Source of the DNA: Shinisaurus crocodilurus
Taxonomy: Eukaryota > Chordata > Lepidosauria > Squamata > Shinisauridae
NCBI GenBank assembly: GCA_021292165.1
Contig: CM037885.1
Location: 9,109,042-9,173,041 of the forward strand
DNA: 64,000 bases
Reading direction: 5' to 3'
A program made the translations under genes and the position numbers. Every line of letters begins with the position of its first letter. Position 1 is the stretch's first letter. Shown piece after piece: positions 22,602 through 33,941 of this stretch. The notes below the pieces were generated by a model, which was not told where the DNA came from, did no database searches, and was given only the letters and a program-made list of their open reading frames with translations.

Positions 22602-22816
22602 TTCTCTGGGACCTGAAGGAGGCGGGCCGTAGAGGTTAGGGGTGAGCTTAGGAGGATCAGCCTTTTCGTAAAGCACTAAGAAGACTGGACGGGGAGAGCA
22701 AAGCCGTGCAGCTCGCACTAAGGAGGAGGCACAGTGTGTGGCAGGCAGCCGGACGAGCAGGCGAGCTCAGGGCGCATTGGACTGCAGGCAAAGCTAAGAC
22801 ACGCTTGTCGCTAGCG

Positions 22817-22942
22817 CAGCTGTTCTCAACCTCTGGATGCGTTGGACTACAACTCCCAGCATCCCCAACCAGCCAGCTGGCTGGGGGATGCTGGGAGTTG
22901 TAGTCCCATATATCTGGAGGGCACTAGGTTGGAGAAGGCTGT
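22817..22942. mobile_element. family C fold-back MITE
   Basis: CAGCTGTTCTCAACCTCTGG left; GGACTACAACTCCCAGCATC inner arm with its complement; GGCACTAGGTTGGAGAAGG right. It is a near-perfect inner hairpin. Confidence 0.7.
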
Positions 22943-23057
22943 AGTAAGGAGTTAGTTAGCCCTATTGAAGCCAGTGGGAGTCACTTTCCAGTACAAACCC
23001 CTATCAGATCCCTCTGCAAGCCACTGAGTGCTCTTTCCTTCTGGATTAATACACTGA

Positions 23058-23312
23058 CTAGGTTCAGACAACACAATAACCCACACTCAGGGTTGAGTAT
23101 GGGTTGTCATTGAACTGTGGGTTAATGTCTGAACCCAGCCGAGATAAGAAACCATGGTGAACAACCCACAGTTCACAGCCCAATAACCACCATGGGTTCT
23201 CTTCGTGGGTTGGTTGTGGTTAAGAAGCCATGGCTTGTTAGTGCAGGTGGGTTCAGACAACACAATAACCCACGTTTCAACAACAACCCACGTTTCAGCA
23301 AGAACCCACACT
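23058..23312. mobile_element. GGTTCAGACAACACAATAACCC fold-back repeat
   Basis: Words such as GTTCAGACAACACAATAACC occur at both ends, with CCATGGTGAACAACCCACAG and its complements between. It is the same family as 52125-52415 and 63655-64000. Confidence 0.65.
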
Positions 23313-23694
23313 CATCAGTCCCCACCATGGTCTTTAAGCCATTGTCCCCATGATCCACTCTGGCTGTGTGCTGGCCTAGCTGTGGGGTTACAAAGTGGCA
23401 AGGGAAAGGCGCTGTGTGTGTAGCCAGTGATAACTTCCTCCTTATTAGTACTACTTAATGATAGTTCAGTACTAAATTTTGAAGTGCAGGCGCTCATCAG
23501 TACAGCCCCAATGACCATACCCCAAGGACAACCAAAAATGCAGGCAGCTGTGTTGATCCATTATAGATAGATACCCCCAAAGAAAATCAGTCCATAGCAT
23601 ACTAGCTAGGTAATTTATTAGGATCAGCTGAAAAAAGTGCCAGAGCTCTGTGACCCAGTGTTCCCATTCCACTACACCATGGCTTCTCTATCAG

Positions 23695-23902
23695 AGGGGA
23701 GGGGGCCATTGCTCGATGGCAGAGCACCCATCTTGCGTGCAAAAGGTCCTGGGTTTCATCCCTGGTATCTCCAGGGGAGACTGTGAAAGACTCCTGTGTA
23801 AACCCCTGGAGAGCCACTGCCAGTCAGTGTGTAGGCAACAATGAGCTAGATCAAGCATGGGGTCGTGGGGAATCTATGACCCTCCAGATTTTGTTGGACT
23901 AC
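23695..23902 (+). mobile_element. tRNA-derived SINE plus family C MITE stub
   Basis: The tRNA-like head (ATTGCTCGATGGCAGAGCAC, GGTCCTGGGTTTCATCCCTG) continues into GACTGTGAAAGACTCCTGTG and GAGAGCCACTGCCAGTCAGT. From about 23863 a family C MITE left end begins (CCTCCAGATTTTGTTGGACT) and is cut off at 23902 by the LTR. Confidence 0.7.
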
Positions 23903-24459
23903 TGTGAAAGATTGAGGCCTACCCAGGCTTGAGTTAGGTTGAAGCCTGAAGGCCCAAATATCTCCTGATGGGAGGGGGCATTTGTGAGTTTCATTTCTCC
24001 TCATGGAGTTAAGTTTCATTTCCCCCCTAATGGAGTTAACTTTCATTTCCACAGTTTTAGGTCACATGTTTGTAGCCTCCTAGTTATGTGGGAGGGTATA
24101 TAAAGGCAGTTGGTGGTGGGGAAATTGAGTGTGAGAGAGGGGGTGAGAGAGGAAGCTGGAAAGACACAAAGGAGAGAGGAATTGGAGAGTGAGAGGCAGG
24201 GAAGCTGCAGGAACAGGAGAAGCTGAGATTGAAAACTGCAGAACAGCCAGAGCCAGAGTCTCTACCAAGGCCTACAGATGAAAGTGTACCTAGGTTAGAG
24301 GAAACTGCGGTATTATTTCTTTTATTTCTATTATACATGCTTTTTGAAGTCTAACAGCTCTATTTGTGTAAATACCTTAAGTTAATGTGAATTTACCATA
24401 CCAAGTTTAGCAAAGTAAACAGTTATTGTTAAACTCAGTTGTCTGGAGTGTCTTTCACA
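23903..24459 (+). mobile_element. solo LTR with mismatched flanks
   Basis: It starts TGTGAAAGA and ends TCTTTCACA, a perfect 9-bp inverted terminal repeat of LTR type. A TATATAAA box lies at 24097-24104. The flanking bases (ACTAC left, ACACG right) are not a target duplication. The left flank is a family C MITE, and the right flank is in the middle of a hAT transposase frame. Confidence 0.7.
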
Positions 24460-24612
24460 ACACGCCTAAGGCCTAATCCCACCAATGCACCTGCCGAACG
24501 TCTTTTTTCTTTGATGAACAATATCTGGTCCAGTGATAAAACTCAATTACATGTTGAAACTTTGAAATGTTTGCTAATTACTAAATATAATTTTATATGG
24601 GATTTTATATAA
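24460..24612 (+). pseudogene. hAT transposase C-terminal dimerisation fragment
   Basis: 51 codons read in frame from the LTR edge to a TAA. They include NAPAERLFSLMNNIW followed by a KTQLHVETLKCLLI segment, the pattern of the hAT C-terminal dimerisation region (N-A-x-x-E-R-x-F-S then L-x-x-x-T-x-K). All upstream transposase coding sequence is missing, so this is dead. Confidence 0.75.
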
Positions 24613-24984
24613 TTGCATGGGATTTTATAAAAACATCCAGGAAAACGAATTATTATTAAAATCAATCCACTCTTCACAAAAATATAAGAAGCAAAATTAG
24701 GAATGTAGATTAAGTACTTTTGTACCATTTTTTTAAATTAAAACCAGTTTGTTTTACTGCTACACTTGTTTCTTTATTACTTGGATCCAAAATCCTAAGT
24801 ATACAATTATGTACTAATCTACATCAAATATTTGTTTTTTTTCTCGCAAAATTACTTTCATAATATATAATATAAATAAAAGAAGGTACATTTTATTGTA
24901 TTCTTTCACTTAAAGAAAAAAAAAGATAAGCATACTCTGCAATATTTTTTCAACTTATATTCTACGACATCAACTGTTACTCAT
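24613..24984. other. AT-rich 3' region of the hAT element
   Basis: Very AT-rich non-coding sequence following the transposase stop. It presumably continues to the hAT right end at 28681-28718 once the nested LINE is removed. The exact LINE insertion point is uncertain. Confidence 0.5.
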
Positions 24985-27900
24985 GCTGGCTGAGCTAACT
25001 GAAGTCTGCAGCAGCCAACACCACCAGCGCCTGGACGTGGTCACTCTCAGGAGAGGAAGGTGAGAAGACCTGGGCTGCCTTTTCCCCCATCCTGCCAGCT
25101 GCTTTACCACCTCGTCAGCCTTCTGCCTTGGCTGACGCTGCTGCTGACTGGTTTGGGGGCCCTCTCCTGGGAGAAGCTCCACTGCCAGCAGGAGGAGGGC
25201 GGCTCCCCCAGGCCTGCCTGATTAGGATGCCTGCCACCTGGGCTTGCTTGACGCCCCGCAGGCCTTTATCTGCCAGTCCAGAGCAGGGTGGCAACGGCCT
25301 CGAAGGGGAGGACACCAAAGGGGATTCCCCCTTTGGGGGGAGCCACTTCAGGGGTGCCACAAGGGCAAGGGCCACCCCCCTAACACTATTTGTTGCTTGG
25401 TGCCCTTGGTGGGGGGGGGATTGTTTTTCCCAGTCTAGGGCCTGAGCATGTGCCTTGGAGGGGAGTCATGGGGCCAAGTTGGGGGTTCTGTGGGGGCCCC
25501 AATTAGTGTAGTGACGGGTAGAGGGAGATATGGCAATGGGAGGACTAGCCAGGTAAGGGGAACACGGCCCAGACACTTAATGGCTGTGCCATATTCCGGT
25601 CCTCCTCGCACCCGCAGGTTTGGTGATTGCCCTATCAGCCTGCCCTCGGAGGGTCTCCGGATGCTGCTTCTAAATGCCAGATTGGTGCAAAATAAAACCT
25701 CCCTCATCCACGATTTAATAGTCGATGCAGCCAATCTGGCATGCATTACTGAGACCAGGGTGGGAGAACAGGGAGGAGTTAGTCTCTCCCAGCTTTGCCC
25801 ACTGGGGTACTTAGTGCAGCATCAGGGTAGACCTGAGGGCCGGGGAGGGGGGTTGCCGTGGTCTATAGGAATTCTATCTCTCTCTCCAGGCTCCCTGTCC
25901 GTCTGACTACTGGTCTGGAGTGTTTGCACCTTGTGTTGGGCCAGCAGGACAGATTAGGGATTCTGTTGGTGTACCGCCAACCCCGCTGCTCAACAGACTC
26001 CCTGGCTGAGCTGACGGAGGTGGTCTCGCTGGCGATGCTGAGGTCCCCCAGGCTGTTGGTCCTGGGGGATGTTAACATCCATGCTGAGAGCACCTTGTCT
26101 GGTGTGGCTCAGGAATTCATGGACTCCATGACAACCATGGGATTGTCCCAACATGTCATCGGCCCAACACATGTAGCAGGGCACACTCTAGACCTGTTTT
26201 TTTCAGCCGAGCATGGAGATGGTGATCTGAAGGTGGGGGACTTTCCCCTTGTCATGGTCAGATCACTACCTGCTGAGATTTAGGCTAATGGCAGCTTTCC
26301 CCCTCTGCAAGGGTGGGGGACCTATTAAGATGGTCCGCCCCCGGAGGCTGATGGATCCGGATGGTTTCCAGAGGGCCCTTGGGGGGGTTCCGGCTGATAT
26401 GGCTGGTGGACCTGTCGAATCCCTGGTTGATCTCTGGAATAGAGAGATGACCCGGGCGGTTGACACGATCGCTCCTGAGCTCCCACTCTGTAGCAGAACT
26501 TGTACGGCTCCGTGGTATACCCCAGAGCTGAGAGTGATGAAGCAAAACAGGAGACGGCTTGAGAGCAGGTGGAGGAAAACTCCTAGTGAATGCAATCGAG
26601 CCCTGGTATGTACCTATAGCCAGGTATACCTAGAGGCAGTGAGGGTGGCAAAGAGACAACATCTCACTGCCTCTATCCAATCATCTCTTTGCCGCCCAGT
26701 GGTGCTCTTTAGGGTCATCCGGGGCCTGTTATACGCTGGCCCCAGGGACATCTATCATCGACCCATCTGATGCCCGCTGCAATATATTCGCTAGGCACTT
26801 CCAGGAAAAAATCTCTTGCATCCGCAGGGACTTAAGACTCCAATGTTATAGCAGTAGAATCAGGAGAGGTACCCAGAGCACAGCCTGGTCTAGTTATTTG
26901 GATGAGTTTCAGTTGGTACAGCTCGAGGATGTTGACAAAGTGCTTGGACGGGTTCCTGTTCTGGATCCTTGCCCCTCTTGGCTTATAAAAACTAGCAGGG
27001 AGGGAACGGCTGGCTGGGCCAGAGAGGTGATCAATGCCTCCTTGCAAGAGGGAGTGGTCCCATGCCACCTGAAACAGGTGGTGGTGAGACCCCTCCTGAA
27101 GAAACCCTCTCTGGACCCGGAAGATCTTAACAACTTTAGGCTGGTGGTGAATGTTCCTTTCCTGGGCAAGGTCCTTGAGCGGCTGGTGGCCAACCAGCTC
27201 CAGGTGCTCTTGGATGAGACTGATTATCTGGATCCATTTCAGTCGGGGTTCAGTCCTGGTTTTGGCACAGAAACAGCTTTGGTCGCCCTGTATGATGACC
27301 TATGTCGGAGAGAGACGGGGAGTGCGACCCTGTTGATACTCCTGGATCTCTCGGTGGCTTTCGATACCATCGACCATGGTATCCTTCTGGAGCGGCTGTC
27401 TGAGTTGGGGGTGGGGGGCACTGCATTGCAGTGGTTCCGCTCCTACTTGGATGGCCGGCTCCAGAGGGTGGTGCTTGGGGAATGTTGCTCGACCCCATGG
27501 ACTCTCCAGTACGGGGTTCCTCAGGGGTCGGTCTTATCCCCCATACTATTTAATATCTACGTGAAACCACTGAGTGGGGTCATCCAGAGTTTTGGAGTGC
27601 GTTGCCATCAGTACGTTGATGACACACAGCTCTATTTCTCCTTTTCATCTTCAGCAGGTGAGGCTGTGGATGTGCTGAACCGGTGGCTGGCTGCAACAAT
27701 GGACTGGATGAGGGCTAACAAACTGAGGCTCAATCCAGACAAGACTGAGATGCTGTTAGTGCGTGGTTCCTTTGACCAGATAGAGGACGTTCAACATGTT
27801 CTGGATGGGATTGCACTCCCCTTGAAGGAGAAGGTCCGTAGCTTGGGGGTGCTCCTGGAGCCATCTTTGTCACTTGAGGCTCAAATGACCTCAGTGGCAA

Positions 27901-28680
27901 GGAATGCCTTCTACCAGCTTCGGCTGGTGGCCCAGCTACGCCCCTATCTGGACAGGGATATCCTGGTCGCAGTAATCTACGCTCTGCTGATCTCTAAATT
28001 AGACTACTGCAATGCACTCTACCTGGGGCTGCCTTTGAAGACTGTTCGGAAGCTGCAGCTTGTGCAAAATGCGGCAGCCAGGCTTATTGCGGGGACTGGA
28101 AGGTCTGAGCACATTATACCGGTTCTGGCCCGTTTGCACTGGCTGCCAATATGCTTCCGAGCCGAATTCAAGGTGCTGGTTCTAACCTATAAAGCCCTAC
28201 ACGGCTTAGGACCACAATACCTGATGGAACGTCTTGTCTCTCCCAACCACAATCTACCCGGACACTACGCTCAACATCTGGGGCCCTCCTCCAACTGCCA
28301 CCTCCAAGAGAGGCTCGGTTTGTGGCAACAAGGAGGAGGGCCTTCTCAGTGGTACCCCCCCAATTATGGAATAAGCTCCCCACGGAGACCTGCCTGGCGC
28401 CAACCTTACTATCTTTTCGGCGCCAGGTTAAGACTTTCCTCTATGCCAAGGCATTCAATAGTTGAGCTCAAAATAGCACGGGGGTGGGGTGGGTTGTCAC
28501 CTGTAGGCTTAGTTTTATTAACTTTTGGATTGTATTTTAAACTGCTTTTAAATTTGGCTTTTAATCTTTTTAACTATTTTGTATGTTTTTATTGTTGTTT
28601 TTATGTAAGAAACTGTTGTGAACCGCCCAGAGAGCTTCGGCTGTGGGGCTGTATAGAAATGAAATGAAATAAATAAATAA
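24985..28680 (+). mobile_element. L2-type (CR1/L2 superfamily) LINE, decayed
   Basis: The RT frame is long (26898 to about 28270). It has [30 protein letters not shown] and a YVDDTQLY catalytic motif. Upstream frames (25448-25906, 25858-26283, 26249-26770) encode an endonuclease-like part (LLNARLVQNKTSLIHDLI, ACITETRVG) but are in different frames, so at least three frameshifts separate them. A further shift near 28270 precedes the C-terminal [12 protein letters not shown] segment. The 3' end has GTGAACCGCCCAGAGAGCTT and an AAATA-repeat tail. The 5' end at about 24985 is approximate. It cannot make an intact protein. Confidence 0.85.
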
Positions 28681-28745
28681 ATGTCCTGGTTTTAAATTTG
28701 AAAAAAATGGTCACCTTACCCAACTTACTCTGGCTAGGGCAGGAG

Positions 28746-28746
<1 letters not shown>

Positions 28747-28809
<63 letters not shown>
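28747..28809. repeat. (TG)n(AG)n compound microsatellite
   Basis: About 17 TG units run directly into about 13 AG units, 28 bp right of the hAT end. Confidence 0.95.
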
Positions 28810-29064
28810 TCACATCCCTGGTGGATCTACAATATTTTGAGGGGGGAAACCCCATTGACACCAGTGGGATGTGGGAATTAAGTAAACTAGCTCCAAGCTG
28901 GGATAGTTACCAGGCCCAATCTTCTTGGGGCCTCTTGGGGGAATGAGGGGGCTTTGGGCTTTCTGTGGGGGTAATTTAGGGTGGACGGGCCACCCCACCA
29001 GCAGAGGAGCTCCTCTGCCCCACCCCAAGGCTCCTCAATTGTTCTTTGGTGACAGGATTGCACT

Positions 29065-29222
29065 CTTAGGGCACAATCCTATGCATGTTTAGACAGAAAA
29101 AAGGCCTACAACTCCCAGCATGCCCCAGCCAGCATAGCTGGCTGGGGCATGCTGGGAGTTGTAGGCCTTTTTTTGGTAGGCCTTTTTTTCCTGTCTAAAC
29201 ATGCATAAGATTTTGCCCTTAG
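29065..29222. mobile_element. family B fold-back MITE
   Basis: CAATCCTATGCATGTTTAGA left and its complement right, with the CAACTCCCAGCATGCCCCAG core. The right arm has a short internal duplication (GTAGGCCTTTTTTT twice). Confidence 0.85.
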
Positions 29223-29287
29223 TGTTCATGTGCATTCATTTACATGCATGCCTATGAAAGACAAGGAGGATCACAAACACACTGCTG

Positions 29288-29385
29288 ACAGCTCAATCCC
29301 ATGCATGCCGGCTTGAAAGTAAGCCTAATTGTTTTCAATGGCACTTACCCCCAGGAAAGCGTGTATTGGATTGCAGCCTCAGACA
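29288..29385. repeat. AAGTYCCATTGA-type fold-back MITE
   Basis: CTCAATCCCATGCATGCCGG left, TTTTCAATGGCACTTACCCC inner, GTATTGGATTGCAGCC right. Confidence 0.55.
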
Positions 29386-30140
29386 CTTAGTAACTTTCAA
29401 AGATTTGGGGAGCTGAAATTGGAAGCGTGGCAGATTCTAACAATTCATACTAGTAACAAAAATTTGGAAGGGCACCTCCCCCAGTAGCTAAATAGAGACA
29501 AAATACAAACATTGTTTTACCAGAAACAGGTACAATGAAGAAACTGGGACCATCCTATTGAACAGAGAACATTGGAGCATATATAGATGCCGTATTCCTC
29601 CTCGCCACTGATTAATCAACGGTGTGCATGCTTTACTCTCTCTCCAATCTTCCACTGCTAAAATGCCTAAAAATGTAGCAGATTTAGGGATTATTCCCAC
29701 TACCCCTCCCAAACAGCGAAAACTTCCCTTTTTACAACTGCCCTTAACAGTTTGCTCCTTCATACCCTGGCAACACTTGCAAAATTTGCCAACTTGATAA
29801 CGGAGATTTGAATTTGTGGTTCAAGGTTCCTTTTTTCTCGCCTCCGTCACACATTTCCCCTACTTTGGGTAGGCCCACAGTACAGGTGTGCATGGCTGAT
29901 TAAATCATTCAAATTCCATGCCAGCAATGAAACTTGATCACAAAACGCTTCTTGTCAAATGAACAAGACACCCCCCGCCCCCACCAAATGTGCCTGAGAG
30001 TAGAACATGGGAAAGAAACAACAGAGAGCGCCTCCAGTATTGCCACCAGGGTCAGGACAGGTCAGAGCTAGCAAACAAAAGCACGGGTCGGGTCAAATTC
30101 CAGTCTCGCTGTTCCTAGATGGAACACCACTCTGGGCATA
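29386..30140. other. unrecognised intergenic DNA
   Basis: Between the composite hAT and ARHGEF1. No supported gene; short frames only. Confidence 0.4.
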
Positions 30141-30373
30141 TTTATTTATTTATTATATTTATACCCCGCCTTTTTTCCTGCAAGGAACCCAAGGCGGCTT
30201 ACATAATCCTCCTCCTCCTCTCCATTTTATCCTCACAACAACCACCCTGTGAGGTAGGTTAGGCTGAGAGTCAGTGACTGGCCCAAAGTCACCCAGTGAG
30301 TTTCATGGCCGAGCAGGGACTAGAACCTGGATCTCCCAAGTCCCAGTCCAACACTCTCACCACCACGCCACAT
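30141..30373 (-). mobile_element. Sauria-type SINE
   Basis: Tail TTTATTTATTATATTTATAC at the left, CACAACAACCACCCTGTGAG core, tRNA-like head at the right. Confidence 0.8.
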
Positions 30374-30902
30374 CACATGACCCTTGAGGTTGGATAACGG
30401 AGTTTGCATCTTCTACCCCACCAGAAAAGGAATGGAAACATTATTAATACAGCAGCCTTGTCAATAAGCTCACACACAAGTTACTAGCTTGCTGGTAGCT
30501 TGCCAAGAGCTCCGTTTGTTCTCCAGCAGGCCCCGTTTTCCATGCTGGGTGCAGAGGAGGGACAGAGTGCTCTGTTCACACACTCCCATATTCAGCCCAC
30601 AAACTCGCCTGTACACACTTCCGTGTCACCTACGGTGACCAGGTGAGTGCGTAAACACAAGCTATCCTAGAGACTGTGTGCCCCAGGCAGTCTCTGGATC
30701 AGGAGATGGAAATCTCATGTTACAAGATATCCAAAAGGTGAACATCCAAGCTGGGCGGGATTGTGTATTCATTCAATCAAAGCAAAAATGACGGCAAGAT
30801 GGGAGTGTACAGAGATTCTATAACATGACCGGTGTAATTGCTTACTGTGCCTGACTAAACTAGCTGAAGGAGTCTATGCAGCTTTGAAGATTAAGGGAGC
30901 AA
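30374..30902. other. unrecognised intergenic DNA
   Basis: No gene or clear repeat was seen. Confidence 0.4.
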
Positions 30903-31131
30903 TCGTGTGGCGTAGTGGTGAGAGTGTTGGACTGGGATTCAGGAGATCCGGGTTCTAGTCCCCGCTCGGTCATGAAACTCACTGGGTGACTTTGGGCCAG
31001 TCACTGACTCTCAGCCTAACCTACCTCACAGGGTTGTTGTGAGGATAAGATGGAGGAGGAGGAGGAGGCTTATGTGAGCCACCTTGGGTTCCTTGCAGGA
31101 AAAAAGGTGGAGTATAAATATAATAAATAAA
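30903..31131 (+). mobile_element. Sauria-type SINE
   Basis: Head GTGTGGCGTAGTGGTGAGAG, core CACAGGGTTGTTGTGAGG, tail GGTGGAGTATAAATATAATA. Confidence 0.85.
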
Positions 31132-31228
31132 ATTCTAGGCAAGTTTAGACAGAAAAAAGGCTTACAACTCCAGGTTTTTGAGTTGTAAGGCTTTTTTCTG
31201 TCTAAACTTCCATAGGATTGCGCCTTAA
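31132..31228. mobile_element. family B MITE, short form
   Basis: Family B ends (GTTTAGACAGAAAAAAGGCT and complement) around CAACTCCAGGTTTTTGAGTT, without the usual palindromic core. It abuts the tail of the preceding SINE. Confidence 0.75.
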
Positions 31229-32377
31229 GGCGTGTATCCCATGTTAGTCCTACTTACAGAAGACCCACTGACAGTGCAGGCTCCAGGTTTTTGAGGGCCC
31301 TTGCGCAAGACACCTTAAAGGGCCTCCTCGCTCAGTGAGCCCACCTTCTCACCACCACGGTCACCAGCTGCTCTTGCTGCTCCTCCTCTTTCTCATGGTT
31401 GCTACCACTTGCTTGCTTGAACATCCTGTGAGCATGTAGGCTGCGGCATCTCCTCCTCACCACCACCTTTGTCTGGGCCAGAGCGAGAGACAGGGGAAGA
31501 GGCAGGTCACAATGATGAAGAGCAGCAGCTCCAGGGGGCTGCTTTCAGTGAGCCCCTGCTGGGCTGTGGGACCTTAGCAGGTGCACAACTATGCCTACCC
31601 TTGATACTGGTCCTGTCCATTGGCATGAATGGGACTCAGCCTTCAGAATGAACTACAAATTGGCACTGGGATACATTTCTTTGCAAATAAAATCTCAACA
31701 ATCTTTCTACGACTTTATATCCCAGTGGGTTTGGGATTGCAACTTAGAAATCAAGCTGTGTAATGTCCACGTTTCACCAGCAGAGGGAGACCATTACTAC
31801 GCAAACTGCTTCCTGCACAATGTTGCTGGGCAAAAAAAGCTGGGCAGACTTGGACCACGGCCCTCGTGGCCACCTGCCAGGGGATTCGGGATGGACACAG
31901 TGATTAGGAAAAAAAAGAAAGAAAAAGAACAGTGGGAATGTTCAGATCCCAATAACAAACTCTGGCTCTTTTCTTCACCGATGGCTTCTACGCACGCATC
32001 CAAATTTTGGCCTGATCAGCAGTGTAAATAAATACCTGGCCGTTTTGGAGTTGGTGTGACCCACCTAGAAAGGAAGTGACAGGATGTTCTTTTGGACTGG
32101 TCCACTGCATTCATTTGCCACTGTTCTCCATTCTCATATTGATGAAGCAATACCACTGCAATAAATCATTATGACTATGACTACTACATAAAAGCCCGGT
32201 TGGATGAGGCTGAAGAAGGTCCATCTGCCATAGCATCCTGCTCCCCACAGACGCCTCCAGGAATGAAGCTAAACAGTCGCTCCCGCTGTTGCTCCCCTGC
32301 AACTGGTATTTTCGCTGTGAAACTAAGAATTGGTGCCTGAGTTTTGTTTTTTCCCCCTCCTCCCTCCCAATCCCCAA
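31229..32377. other. unrecognised intergenic DNA
   Basis: Contains short frames up to about 146 codons near 31591-32031 without any recognisable domain. No splice-supported gene was seen. Confidence 0.35.
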
Positions 32378-32520
32378 TCCCTTTAGATTGGAAGCCTGAG
32401 GGCAGGGGCTGTCTCATTATTAAACTTTATAAGCCACTCTGGGAGCCTTTGTGGGCTGAAGAGTGGGGTAAAAACACTGTAAACAAACAAACAAACAAAC
32501 GAACAAACAAATGTTGCCTC
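32378..32520 (+). mobile_element. L2-type LINE 3' tail with AAAC microsatellite
   Basis: GATTGGAAGCCTGAGGGCAG, TATAAGCCACTCTGGGAGCC, GAAGAGTGGGGTAAAAAC, followed by CAAA repeats. Confidence 0.6.
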
Positions 32521-32670
32521 TGGACATAGAGGTTACATCTAGTCATCAGGACTAGTAGCCACTGATGGGCGCTTCCTCTGCCATAGATTTGTCTAATCCC
32601 CCTTTTAAGCCATCTAAGCCAGCAGTCATCACCACATCTTTGTGGCAGCCCATTCCATAAACTGACTGTG

Positions 32671-33349
32671 CCTGGGGTGTCCGACGTGATGCCCACGGCC
32701 CCCAATGCGCCCGCGGAGACCTTTGTTGGGGCCCGCCTGGCTCGCTGCGCCGCCTGATGATAATTATTTTAACTGGGAGGCTGGCATGCTGCAAAGTGAA
32801 GCTCCAGCCTCCAGCACCATCTTCACTTCCAAGAATGCCTCTGGCCCCCAGAAAATAACAGTGTTGGGTGCTTGCAGCCCAGTGCTCTGTTTTGAAACAT
32901 GCCCAGGTGCCCAGAAAAAAAAAGAGAGAGAGAAAGGTAGGCTAGGGGACGGTAGCAACATCTGGGGGTGGAGGGGAGGTGTTTTGCCTGTGCTCTTTGT
33001 GTGTGTGTTTCTCCGAGCATCACCAGTTTGACTTCTGTGAAATGGGTGTTGGAGCAGAGAACTCCAACACCCATTGGGTGTTCAGTGGGTTCAAAAGAGT
33101 GGTTGTGAGTTTCGGAACTCAGGCTGCACCCCTGCCTTCCACGTAGGTTCTTGGGCAACTTACTTGCCTTCTAGCCTCATCAGTTTGCCTTCTGGGAAAT
33201 GGGTGTTGAGTGACTGGCAACGCCCACAATGGCAGCCATTTTGTAAACGGACAAGCCCCCTCATGGCATCCATTTTGTGAGAGTGCCCACAACACTCCAA
33301 ATGTGATCCAAATGTGCCCACCGGCACAGAAAGGTTGAGGACCCCTGGT
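32671..33349. mobile_element. hAT-like non-autonomous element
   Basis: CCTGGGGTGTCCGACGTGAT at the left and AGAAAGGTTGAGGACCCCTG at the right are of the CAGGGGTCCTCAACC hAT type but only loosely inverted. The interior has several repeated words (GAAATGGGTGTTGGAG, GGGAAATGGGTGTTGAG). It may be two joined elements. Confidence 0.45.
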
Positions 33350-33599
33350 TGTGTGAAGGAGCATTTTTCTCCTACCAATCCATTTTATTAGATGATGATG
33401 ATGAGATGACAAGTTCTAGCATTTTATCTGGAGAAAAGGAGAAACTCACTATTACTAGTGTGGAAAGTTAGTGGGTAGTGATATGAGGTTAGCTGGGATA
33501 CATAAATATCACCATAAGCTTTAAGCATTTTTTTTTTAAAAAGCCCTTTGGTTGTACTGCCAGAGGGATTGTATTGTGGAAAGCGGTTGGTAACAGCAC

Positions 33600-33740
33600 T
33601 AAAGGCACAATCCTACGCATGTTTTGACAGAAAAAAAGTCCTACAACTCCCAGCATGCCCCAGCCAGCAATGCTGGCTGGGGCATGCTGGGAGTTGTAGG
33701 ACTTTTTTTCTGTCAAAACATGCGTAGGATTGCACCCTTA
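33600..33740. mobile_element. family B fold-back MITE, near-perfect
   Basis: Arms CAATCCTACGCATGTTTTGA... and complement match almost completely over about 60 bp each, around CCAGCCAGCAATGCTGGCTG. Confidence 0.9.
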
Positions 33741-33798
33741 ATCAGTAAAAAAGGAGGCACTGGAGCACAGGTTTCTCAAAGGTTAACTGCTGCTACAG

Positions 33799-33933
33799 CA
33801 GTGTTCTCCAACCTTGGGTCCCCAGATGTTTTTGGCCTACAACTCCCAGCATGCCCCAGCCAGCTATGCTGGCTGGGGCATGCTGGGAGTTGTAGGCCAA
33901 AAACATCTGGGGACCCAAGATTGGAGAACACTG
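33799..33933. mobile_element. family A hAT fold-back MITE (135 bp)
   Basis: Ends CAGTGTTCTCCAACC and GAGAACACTG; the arms differ at about one base. Perfect 8-bp target duplication TGCTACAG (33791-33798 and 33934-33941). It lies 58 bp from a family B copy with the same core. Confidence 0.92.
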
Positions 33934-33941
33934 TGCTACAG

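Larger units (their letters stand above)
21577..28718. mobile_element. composite hAT insertion, 7.1 kb
   Basis: The two ends are TAAGGTGACC (21577) and GGTCACCTTA (to 28718). Both are flanked by the identical 8-mer CCCAACTT (21569-21576 and 28719-28726), so they belong to one hAT insertion. A TATAAAAG box at 21972-21979 sits in the left end region, and a transposase C-terminus lies at 24460-24612. Much of the interior is foreign: a second hAT-like end at 22124, a NIDO gene fragment, MITE/SINE copies, a solo LTR, and a 3-kb L2-type LINE inserted just inside the right end. Confidence 0.85.

Noticed and set aside
23695..23770. tRNA-like sequence
   Set aside because: It is the head of a SINE: it continues into SINE body sequence and lacks a clean tRNA fold. 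The same applies to heads at 30903, 48276 and 53424.
26898..28667. 589-codon frame as a host gene
   Set aside because: Encodes a LINE reverse transcriptase with frameshifts upstream and near 28270; mobile DNA, not a host gene.
31591..32031. 146-codon plus-strand frame
   Set aside because: No domain; ends in a Lys-rich low-complexity stretch; no splice or promoter context.
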